Assembly: GCF_008520305.1 (NCBI RefSeq) | Contig: NZ_ML703269.1 | Location: 124,001 to 188,000, forward strand | DNA from: Mesorhizobium sp. SARCC-RB16n | GTDB lineage: Bacteria > Pseudomonadota > Alphaproteobacteria > Rhizobiales > Rhizobiaceae | Reading direction: 5' to 3' | Length of the DNA: 64,000 bases | Part shown: piece after piece, positions 17,461-24,641 of the stretch | How the letters are laid out: the number at the start of each line of letters is the position of its first letter | Numbering within the stretch: the stretch's first letter is position 1 | The notes under the pieces: generated by a model | What the model was told of the DNA's origin: nothing | Seen by the model: the letters and a program-made list of their open reading frames with translations, nothing else | Databases searched by the model: none | Position numbers and translations under genes: made by a program

Positions 17461-18288
17461 ATGAGCGAATTGATTGCGGCGTTGCCGATGTACGACTGGC
17501 CCGAAGTGCGCGACGAGGTCGACGCGCAATGGACGTCGTTGCGCGATGCTTTCCGGCGGAAGGGTATCGATGCGCCGCAATCCATCGTGCGCCGCAATGG
17601 CGACCTGCCGCCAGTGCCGGGCGGTATCCACGATGCCCAGGGGGAGCTGATCGCTCCGGATCCGGCAACCTTGCCGCCTGACGAACATGATTTCCACAAG
17701 CTCTGGCTGCATCCGGCGCTGCTGTTCGCGCAGACCTGCTGGGGGCCGATGGAACTCGGCCTCTCCCGGCATGTGCAGGTGGTCGGCCAGCCAAGCTATG
17801 ACGCCTATGAAGGCGGACAAGGCGAATTCTATTCGAGCGCGCTGGTCATGCGGACAGGCGAGGGGACGGAGGTTCGGTCGCCCGCCGACGGTAAGGCCTT
17901 GCTGCCACTCGATCTCATCCGAGGCAGGCGCTTCACCTTCAACAGCCTCGATTCCATGTCGGGCATCATCGCGCTGACGCGCGATCTGGAAGCGGCCGGC
18001 GAAAGCCTCGACATCTTTTCATCGCGCGGCGAAAGCGGCGGCCATCGCGGCTCGATCGTGGCGGTCGCCGAAGGCAAAGCCGATATCGCTGCGATCGATT
18101 GCGAAAGCTGGGCGCTGGCGCAGCGTTTCGAACCGGCGGCGCGCAAGGTCGTGGTCGTCGGCTGGACGGCACGACGCAAAGGCCTGCCTTACATCACCGC
18201 CAGAACGACGCCGGAAAAGACTATGCGCGCGATGCGCGAAGCGCTTGCCGGCCTAGCCGAGCAGCCTCGCATCCAACGGGTAGGTTGA
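17461..18288 (+). CDS. PhnD/SsuA/transferrin-like substrate-binding protein without signal peptide
   Basis: 275 residues resembling the periplasmic phosphonate-binding family: LPMYDWPEVR at the start, FAQTCWGPMELGLSRHVQVVG, YSSALVMR, RRFTFNSLDSMSGIIAL and GKADIAAIDCESWALAQR. The mature fold seems complete, but the protein begins directly with that domain and has no signal sequence from ATG 17461. No ABC permease or ATPase is adjacent. It may therefore be a cytoplasmic binding protein or enzyme. Its last 36 bases overlap the end of the opposite-strand M24 gene. Confidence 0.75.
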   Translation: MSELIAALPMYDWPEVRDEVDAQWTSLRDAFRRKGIDAPQSIVRRNGDLPPVPGGIHDAQGELIAPDPATLPPDEHDFHKLWLHPALLFAQTCWGPMELGLSRHVQVVGQPSYDAYEGGQGEFYSSALVMRTGEGTEVRSPADGKALLPLDLIRGRRFTFNSLDSMSGIIALTRDLEAAGESLDIFSSRGESGGHRGSIVAVAEGKADIAAIDCESWALAQRFEPAARKVVVVGWTARRKGLPYITARTTPEKTMRAMREALAGLAEQPRIQRVG

Positions 18289-19608
18289 AAGTTTTTCGTT
18301 GCCGGTCTCGGTGATCAGGATCTGCTCTTCGATCTTGACACCTTCATGCCCGCCAAGCCGGCCGATGTAGCTCTCCACACACAGCACCATGCCCGGTTCC
18401 AGAACGCCGTCGGGCGTATCGGATGTCCAGTCGCTGGCATGCGGCAAGGTCGGGTATTCGTCGGCCAGGCCGACGCCGTGATAGAGAACGCCGTAGCGAG
18501 TCGGGAAACAGTCGCCTGGCGGCACCGCAGAGCGTTCGACAAGTTCGCGGAACGAGATGCCGGGCCGCATCAAAGCGGTGTTGTGTTCGATCTGATCGAC
18601 TGCAATGCGGAACAGGTTGCGTTGTTCGTTAGTCGGCTTAATATCCCCACACAGCCAGGTGCGTGATAGGTCGGCGCAGAAGCCGTAGGGGCCGATAAGG
18701 TCGGTGTCGAAGGCGACGAGATCGCCGGCCTCGATGATCCGCGACGAGCATTCCTGGAACCATGGGTTGGTGCGCGGTCCCGACGTCAGCAGCCGCGTCT
18801 CGATCCATTCGCCGCCGCGCGCGATGTTGCCGCGATGGAGTTCGGCCCATAACTCGTTCTCGGAGATGCCGGGCTTCAGTGCCTCTTCCATCTCGCCCAT
18901 CGCCGCCTCGCAGGCAACGATGGCGCGGCGCATGGCGAGGATTTCGTCCGCCGATTTGATCAGGCGGGCGTTTTCCATCACCGCTTCGCCATTGCCGATG
19001 GAAACACCAAGCCGCGCCAGTTCCTCGACGCCTTCCGGATTGATGTGGTCGACGGCGATGCGGTTGTTGCCACCGCCATGCTCCCTGACCAGATCGGCGA
19101 TGCCAGCCGCCCAGCGTCGGGCCTTTTGCTCGGTCAGTTCGCCACTATAAAGATACATCCACGACACCGCCGGCCGCACCTTGTCGACGATGCCGGAGTG
19201 GTCGGAAAGATGCTCGCAGGAGAAATAGTCGAACAGCACCACGGGACCTTCGGTGGCGACGAAGCAATGCCGCGTGGGGTTATGCGCGACCCAAAGCTGC
19301 ATGTTTGTCGAGTCGGTCGCATAACGGATGTTGACGGGGTCGTAGAGCAGGGCGCCAGCATAACCACGGCGCTTCAGTTCAGCGCGAATGCGGCCGAGCC
19401 GATATTGCCGCATGGCGGGCAGGTCTGGCGCCGCAATGCCTGCCGCGGCCCACTCGGCTTCGGCTTGCGCGCCATAGCCCAGCACATGCTGATTGAGTGA
19501 CGCCGCCTTCTCACGGGAGGCGTCGCGCAACGCTTCGATCGAGCCCGGCTCGAACGGCATGATCTTGCGATGTCGGCCGAAGCTCCCCTTTGGCGCTTCG
19601 CTGTCCAT
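18253..19608 (-). CDS. M24-fold metalloenzyme closely resembling the DMSP lyase DddP
   Basis: 451 residues with the pita-bread M24 fold. It keeps the M24 metal ligands Asp301, Asp313, His377, Glu412 and Glu427, and also Asp303, Asp383 and Tyr372. As I recall DddP (Asp295, Asp297, Asp307, Tyr366, His371, Asp377, Glu406, Glu421), every residue is shifted by exactly +6, which points to near gap-free alignment. Shared stretches include NIRYATDSTNMQLW, GGEWIETRLL and SGPRTNPWFQEC. DddP cleaves dimethylsulfoniopropionate to acrylate and dimethyl sulfide. A plain Xaa-Pro peptidase or a DddP-like enzyme with another substrate remains possible. It starts 9 bases after the upstream dehydrogenase stop, with GAGG overlapping that stop, so the two are co-translated. 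Confidence 0.8.
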   Translation of the reverse strand: MDSEAPKGSFGRHRKIMPFEPGSIEALRDASREKAASLNQHVLGYGAQAEAEWAAAGIAAPDLPAMRQYRLGRIRAELKRRGYAGALLYDPVNIRYATDSTNMQLWVAHNPTRHCFVATEGPVVLFDYFSCEHLSDHSGIVDKVRPAVSWMYLYSGELTEQKARRWAAGIADLVREHGGGNNRIAVDHINPEGVEELARLGVSIGNGEAVMENARLIKSADEILAMRRAIVACEAAMGEMEEALKPGISENELWAELHRGNIARGGEWIETRLLTSGPRTNPWFQECSSRIIEAGDLVAFDTDLIGPYGFCADLSRTWLCGDIKPTNEQRNLFRIAVDQIEHNTALMRPGISFRELVERSAVPPGDCFPTRYGVLYHGVGLADEYPTLPHASDWTSDTPDGVLEPGMVLCVESYIGRLGGHEGVKIEEQILITETGNEKLSTYPLDARLLG

Positions 19609-19617
19609 GGTGAAACC

Positions 19618-22188
19618 TCAGGTCCGCATCTTCTCGCCGCTCGGGTCGAAGGGCGCTTCGACGTTGATGCGGGCCGGGCGGCGATGCCCGAGGATCTCGA
19701 TCTCGAATAGTCCAGCACGTTCGTCCTCGGCGAGGGCTGCCGGCACATAGCCTTGCGCCATCGATTTCTGCACGTAATGCGCATAACCGCCCGACGTCAC
19801 CCAGCCGACGACGCGCCAGTCGCCGTCGACGATGCCGCGCACTGCGGACGCGCCTTCGGCGGCCTTCGAGCCACGTATTTCCTTGCCTGAAGTGTCGAAG
19901 CGTGGCGCGCCGTAGCCATGTGGCCTTTCCACCGTGCCGTAATCCTTGCTGACCTTGGCCCAGATCGGCTCGTCGCCCATCACGTCGGCATCGGCCGCGT
20001 CTACGATGAAGGAGACGCGGCGCAGTTTTGGCCCTTCCGCCTGTTCCTTGGCGGCGGCTTCACGGCCGATGAAATCGTTCTTCTCGAGCTTGATGAAGCG
20101 ATCCATCGAGCCTTCGAACGGCCCGTAGATCGGCCGCAGCTCGCGGAACCAGGTCGGGAAGTTCTTTTCCAGGCGCATGGAGAGCAGCGCGCGCATGCCG
20201 AAATCGACGATGCCGAATTCCTCGCCGGCGTCCTTGATCGCCTTATAGACAAGGCGCTCATAGGCCGGCGCCATCCAGATCTCGTAGCCGAGGTCACCGG
20301 TGTAGGTGATGCGGTTGACCAGGCAGGGCGCGCCGCCGACGGCCATTTCACGGAAATCCATGAATCGGAAAGCCTTGGTCGAAATGTCGACATCGACCAA
20401 TTTCTGCAAGAGGTCACGCGACCTCGGCCCGGCGATGGAGAGACCGACCAGTGTCTGGTCGAAGCGATGGATGCGGACCGAACCATCCTTGGGCAGATGC
20501 TTTTCGAACCAGCGCATGTGGTATTTCTGCGCGGCCGAAGAACCCCAGATCATAAAGCGGTCTTCACCCGCCTTAGCGATGGTGAAGTCGCCGATCAGCT
20601 TGCCGAATTCGTTGATCATCGGCGTCAGCACGATGCGGCCGGTCTTCGGCATGCGGTTGGTCATCAGTCGGTTGAGGAACTCTTCCGCGCCCGGTCCCGA
20701 CACTTCGTATTTGGCGAAGTTTGCGATCTCGGTGACGCCGACACGCTCGCGCGTGGCGCGCACTTCCTCGCCGATCGGCCCGAAATCGTTGGAGCGGTGG
20801 AAGGAGACAATGTCTTTCGGTTCCTTGCCCTTGGGCGCGAACCATAGCGGGGTCTCGAGGCCCCACGAGTCGCCCATTACGGCATTGTTGGCGAGCATGG
20901 TGTCGTAGAGCGGCGTCGTCTGCGCAGGGCGGGCGGCCGGCAATTCTTCGTTCGGGAAGCGGATCGAGAAGCGGCGCGAATAGTTTTCGCGCACCTTGGC
21001 GTTGGTGTAGCGCAGCCCGGCCCATTCGCCGAAGCGGGCGACATCCATGCCCCAGACGTCGAAGCCCGGGTCGCCGTGGACCATCCAGTTGGACAGAGCG
21101 AGGCCAACGCCGCCGCCCTGGCTGAAGCCGGCCATGACGGCGCAGGCGCACCAGAAATTGGTCAGGCCTTGTACCGGGCCGACCAGAGGGTTGCCGTCGA
21201 GCGCGAAGGTGAAGGGGCCGTTGATGATCTGCTTGATGCCGGCCTTTTCGATGCCGGGGAAATGCTTGAAGCCGATTTCCAGCGACGGCGCGATGCGGTC
21301 GAGATCCGGGGGCAGCAGTTCGTGGCCGAAATCCCACGGCGTGTTGACCGGCGACCACGGCTTGCAGGCCTTCTCATAGGTGCCGAGCAGGATGCCGTTG
21401 CGCTCCTGGCGGGTGTAGATCTCGCCCTTGAAGTCGAGCACGCCGATCATTTCGCGGCCGGTCGACTTGTTGAATTCCTCGACCTCCGGCATCGGCTCGG
21501 TCAGGAGATACATGTGCTCCATGGCCAGCACCGGCAGCTCGACACCGACCATGCGGCCGATCTCGCGCGCCCACAGGCCGCCGCAATTGACGACGTGTTC
21601 GGCGTGAACCGTGCCTTGTTCGGTGACGACGTTCCAGGTGCCGTCCGGCTGCTGTGTCAGGTCGACCACGCGGTTGCGCAGCACGATCTCGGCGCCGAGC
21701 TTTTTCGCCGCCTTGGAATAGGCGATGGTGGTGCCGGAGGGGTCGAGATGGCCTTCGACCGGATCCCACATGGCGCCGACGAAATTGGTTTCGTCCATCA
21801 GCGGGAACATCGCCTTGGCTTCGGACGGCGTGATCAGTTCGGTGTCCATGCCGAGATAGCGGCCTTTGGCGTGGGCCAGCCGCAGGAAGTCCATGCGCTC
21901 GGGCGTATCGGCCATCATGACGCCGCCAGTCAGGTGCAGCGAGCAGGACTGGCCGGAAATCTCCTCGATCTCCTTGTAGAGCTGGACGGTGTAGGCCTGC
22001 AGCTTGGCAACGTTCGGATCGCCGTTCAGCGTATGGAAGCCACCCGCCGCATGCCAGGACGAGCCGGAGGTGAGCTCAGAGCGCTCGATCAGCATAATGT
22101 CGGTCCAACCGGCCTTGGCCAGGTGGTATAGAACCGAGCAGCCAACGACGCCGCCGCCAATGACAACCGCTTTTACATGGGATTTCAT
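19618..22188 (-). CDS. Dimethylglycine/sarcosine dehydrogenase-type FAD oxidoreductase with GcvT domain
   Basis: 856 residues. Residues 1-390 form a D-amino-acid-oxidase-like FAD domain with VIGGGVVGCSV, and SSWHAAGG, where His46 is the residue that binds FAD covalently in dimethylglycine dehydrogenase. Residues 430-840 form a GcvT-type folate domain (GVTEIANFAKYEVSGPGA, GYEIWMAPAY, KNDFIGREA). It should demethylate dimethylglycine, sarcosine or a similar N-methyl compound and hand formaldehyde to tetrahydrofolate. It lies downstream of mttB copy 2 and overlaps the DUF559 gene by ATGA; the DddP-like gene follows. Substrate choice between dimethylglycine and sarcosine cannot be made by eye. 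Confidence 0.88.
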   Translation of the reverse strand: MKSHVKAVVIGGGVVGCSVLYHLAKAGWTDIMLIERSELTSGSSWHAAGGFHTLNGDPNVAKLQAYTVQLYKEIEEISGQSCSLHLTGGVMMADTPERMDFLRLAHAKGRYLGMDTELITPSEAKAMFPLMDETNFVGAMWDPVEGHLDPSGTTIAYSKAAKKLGAEIVLRNRVVDLTQQPDGTWNVVTEQGTVHAEHVVNCGGLWAREIGRMVGVELPVLAMEHMYLLTEPMPEVEEFNKSTGREMIGVLDFKGEIYTRQERNGILLGTYEKACKPWSPVNTPWDFGHELLPPDLDRIAPSLEIGFKHFPGIEKAGIKQIINGPFTFALDGNPLVGPVQGLTNFWCACAVMAGFSQGGGVGLALSNWMVHGDPGFDVWGMDVARFGEWAGLRYTNAKVRENYSRRFSIRFPNEELPAARPAQTTPLYDTMLANNAVMGDSWGLETPLWFAPKGKEPKDIVSFHRSNDFGPIGEEVRATRERVGVTEIANFAKYEVSGPGAEEFLNRLMTNRMPKTGRIVLTPMINEFGKLIGDFTIAKAGEDRFMIWGSSAAQKYHMRWFEKHLPKDGSVRIHRFDQTLVGLSIAGPRSRDLLQKLVDVDISTKAFRFMDFREMAVGGAPCLVNRITYTGDLGYEIWMAPAYERLVYKAIKDAGEEFGIVDFGMRALLSMRLEKNFPTWFRELRPIYGPFEGSMDRFIKLEKNDFIGREAAAKEQAEGPKLRRVSFIVDAADADVMGDEPIWAKVSKDYGTVERPHGYGAPRFDTSGKEIRGSKAAEGASAVRGIVDGDWRVVGWVTSGGYAHYVQKSMAQGYVPAALAEDERAGLFEIEILGHRRPARINVEAPFDPSGEKMRT

Positions 22189-22646
22189 GAAGATAGGTCC
22201 GTTTTTGAAGAGATTGAATCGAATGAGGTGGGCGTGAAAACAAAGCGGAGGTCGGATGCGGCGATGTTTTCGGAGAGCCTGCCATCAAGCGCGGCAAGGA
22301 TGGTTTCACAGACGGAAGTACGATGTTTCAGGACGTCATGGCTCCAAAGGCGCAGGATGGAATAACCTTGGGCGCGCATGAAATCATCGCGGCGACGGTC
22401 ATAGGAACTGTCGGCGTGCTGGGACCCATCAACCTCGACAACGAGCCAATTTTCGCGGCAAGCAAAGTCAGCGAAAAAGGGGCCAATGGAGAGCTGACGG
22501 GTAAAGCGATGACCGCCAAGCTTGCGTACCTTTAGTTCAAGCCACAGCAATGCCTCCGCCTGATTGCCCGCTTGCCGGAGTTTACGCGCTCGCTGTGTTG
22601 TACCAGTTTTGCGGCGGCTGCGCGTTTCATGAATGGCTTCCCCCAC
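22185..22646 (-). CDS. DUF559 domain-containing protein (endonuclease-like fold)
   Basis: About 153 residues from a GTG at 22646. The conserved core runs RARKLRQAGNQAEALLWLELK, HRFTRQLSIGPFFADFACRE, LVVEVDGSQHADS and RRRDDFMRAQGYSILRLWSHDVL, which is DUF559, a family related to Vsr/restriction-type nucleases with the catalytic EVDG region. The GTG start codon lies within the end of the 142-bp palindromic element, so that insertion may have changed the original start. The stop overlaps the dehydrogenase ATG. No partner methylase is near; function is unknown. Confidence 0.7.
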   Translation of the reverse strand: MGEAIHETRSRRKTGTTQRARKLRQAGNQAEALLWLELKVRKLGGHRFTRQLSIGPFFADFACRENWLVVEVDGSQHADSSYDRRRDDFMRAQGYSILRLWSHDVLKHRTSVCETILAALDGRLSENIAASDLRFVFTPTSFDSISSKTDLSS

Positions 22647-22781
22647 TCCGTCGCTGCTTCGCAGCGCCACCTCTCCCCCCTCCGGAAGGAGAGGAAGGGC
22701 GCCGGCTGGAATAAGCTCGCGCCCTTCCTCTACCCCGTCGATCGGGGGAGAGGTGGCGAGCGAAGCTCGCCGGAGTGGGGG
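22640..22781. repeat. 142-bp nested palindromic element (MITE-like) within the mttB-dehydrogenase operon
   Basis: The left arm (22640-22679, starting CCCCCACTCCG) and right arm (22744-22781, ending CGGAGTGGGGG) are near-perfect reverse complements. Each holds its own small hairpin around TTC. The middle holds another dyad (GAGGAAGGGCGC at 22691-22702 against 22719-22730). Such nested palindromes are typical of non-autonomous repeats in rhizobial intergenic regions. Transcription from mttB copy 2 to the dehydrogenase must cross it. Confidence 0.85.
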
Positions 22782-22805
22782 TCGACCGTTCATCAACAAC
22801 ATTGA

Positions 22806-24383
22806 TCAAAAATCAGTCGGCGCGCCGCCTTCGGCCGTGCGCTTCTGGACGAAAGCGTTGAGTTCCTCGCGAATGGCGGGGTCCATGTACGGCTCGTCAT
22901 AGGATGCCAGCCGCTCCTTCCAGACCTTGTTGGCCTTTTCCAGCGCCGTCGGCGATCCGGCTTCGGCCCAGGTCTCGAAATTGCGCCAGTCGGAAAGGAT
23001 CGGCGAATAGAAGGCGGTCTTGTAACGATCCTGCGTGTGCTGGGTGCCGAAGAAATGGCCGCCGGGGCCAACCGACTGGATGGCATCGAAGCCGAGCGCC
23101 TCTTCGGAGAGGTCGAGCGGGGTCAGGAATTCGGCCACCATCTGCAAGAGGTCGATGTCCAGAATGGTCTTCTCGTAGGAGCAGCGCAGACCGCCCTCGA
23201 GCCATCCGGCCGCATGCATCATCAGATTGCCGCCACCTTGCACCGCGCCCCACAGCGAGAACACGCTTTCATAGGCGGCCTGCGCGTCGACCGTGTTGGC
23301 GGCGCAGGTGTTTGAGGTGCGGTAGGGGATGTTGTAGCGGCGAGCAAGCTGGCCACCGACGAGCTGCGCCTTCATGTATTCGGGCGTGCCGAAGGCCGGT
23401 GAACCGGATTTCATGTCGACATTGGAGGTGAAGCCGCCATAGCCGACCGGCGCGCCCTTCCTGACCATCTGGGCGAATGCAATGCCGGAGAGCGCTTCGG
23501 CGTTCTGCTGCACCAGCGCACCGGCAATGGTTACCGGGGCCATGGCGCCCGATAACGTGAATGGCGTGACGATGACGACCTGGCCCTTGCTCGACATCTG
23601 GATGATGCCTTCCATCATAGGCACGTCGAGCTTGAGCGGCGAATTGGTGTTGATGATGGTGAAGACGGACGGCTCCGCCAGCATCTGCTCATGGCTGATG
23701 CCGCGCGCGATGCGCGTGATCTCGATGCCATCGACATTGCGCTCCTTGCCGAGCGAATAGATGTGGAACACCTTGTCGGTCAGCGTCGCGAGATCGCGGA
23801 CGCATTCGAGGTGGCGCACGGACGGATGGATGTCGGTCGGTTCGACCGGATAGCCGCCGGTGCAATTCAGGATGTTGTGCATCTGGGCCAGCCGCAGGAA
23901 GTTGCGGTAGTCCGCCTGGTTGCCCGGCCGGCGGCCACGATCGATGTCGGAGCAATTGGGTGCCGACGCCATCATCGAGATGATCAGATTGTTGCCGCCG
24001 AAGCGCACATTGTGCGCGGGATTGCGGGCATGGATGGTGAATTCGGACGGGCAGTTCGACACCAGTTCGAGGATCATGTCGCTGTCGAAGCGCACGCGCT
24101 CCGAGCCCTCGCGCACATCGGCGCCATGCGCCTTCATGATGCGGCGGGCTTCGTCGTGCAGAACGTCGACACCGATTTCCCTGAGCACGCGCAGGGAGGC
24201 GAGGTGGATCGATTCCAACTCATCCTCGGACACCAGCCTGGTCGGCGTCAGCGGATTTTTCAGCTGGCGGAAAGCCGGCTGCTCGAACGCGGCCGAGCCG
24301 CCGGCGCGCTTTCCGGCGCGACCCCCACGGCGGGCACGATCGGTTGCCGGAGCCGGTTCGGCGAGTTGAAGGGCGGCGGTCAT
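22806..24383 (-). CDS. Trimethylamine methyltransferase (MttB) family protein, non-pyrrolysine type (copy 2)
   Basis: 525 residues, same size and fold as the copy at 3367-4941. After an Arg/Gly/Ala-rich tail it shows SEDELESIHLASLRVLREIGV, NTNSPLKLDVPMMEG, IVTPFTLSGAMAPVTIAGAL, HAAGWLEGGLRCSYEK and GPGGHFFGTQHTQ. No amber codon interrupts the frame. It should demethylate a quaternary or tertiary amine and methylate a corrinoid protein. ATG 24383 follows GAGG. It heads the minus-strand set with DUF559, dehydrogenase and DddP-like genes, so the product of demethylation could be the substrate of the dehydrogenase, for example betaine to dimethylglycine. Confidence 0.9.
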   Translation of the reverse strand: MTAALQLAEPAPATDRARRGGRAGKRAGGSAAFEQPAFRQLKNPLTPTRLVSEDELESIHLASLRVLREIGVDVLHDEARRIMKAHGADVREGSERVRFDSDMILELVSNCPSEFTIHARNPAHNVRFGGNNLIISMMASAPNCSDIDRGRRPGNQADYRNFLRLAQMHNILNCTGGYPVEPTDIHPSVRHLECVRDLATLTDKVFHIYSLGKERNVDGIEITRIARGISHEQMLAEPSVFTIINTNSPLKLDVPMMEGIIQMSSKGQVVIVTPFTLSGAMAPVTIAGALVQQNAEALSGIAFAQMVRKGAPVGYGGFTSNVDMKSGSPAFGTPEYMKAQLVGGQLARRYNIPYRTSNTCAANTVDAQAAYESVFSLWGAVQGGGNLMMHAAGWLEGGLRCSYEKTILDIDLLQMVAEFLTPLDLSEEALGFDAIQSVGPGGHFFGTQHTQDRYKTAFYSPILSDWRNFETWAEAGSPTALEKANKVWKERLASYDEPYMDPAIREELNAFVQKRTAEGGAPTDF

Positions 24384-24604
24384 GGGGAGCCTCGTACGAT
24401 GCGAAAGTGGGCGGCATAATGGACCGGCGGCTGTCCGGCCATTGCGGAGGCGGCGACCACTAGAGCGAGGGAAGCGACATGCCCGAACGGCAGCCGCATG
24501 GCGGCGACCCGCCTTGTCACCGTGACGCGCCAGCAAGTGCTGAGCATGATCGGGGCGAATGTTGCCGACGGCGCGCACGTTACAGTACCGTCTTTTACTT
24601 CTGA

Positions 24605-24616
24605 CATACTTGTATG
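24605..24616. promoter_or_regulatory. Short dyad in the divergent mttB copy 2 / PLD promoter region
   Basis: CATAC-TT-GTATG is a perfect 5-bp inverted repeat lying 25 bases before the PLD-gene start. It could be an operator or a chance dyad. The rest of the 258-base divergent region (24384-24641) shows no other element I can name. Confidence 0.3.
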
Positions 24617-24641
24617 CTGAACGTCTTTGGAGGGACAGCTA

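Noticed and set aside
19618-22188. DMSP demethylase DmdA
   Set aside because: DmdA is a GcvT-only protein of under 400 residues; this protein has an extra FAD domain with the covalent-flavin histidine, as in dimethylglycine or sarcosine dehydrogenases.
22640-22781. Possible CRISPR or rho-independent terminator array at the palindromic element
   Set aside because: There are no regularly spaced direct repeats, and no T tract follows the stems; it is a single nested inverted repeat.
24384-24641. A 108-codon minus frame crossing the mttB copy 2 / PLD divergent region
   Set aside because: It overlaps both gene starts, has no ribosome site and no family pattern; the region is better read as a divergent promoter.
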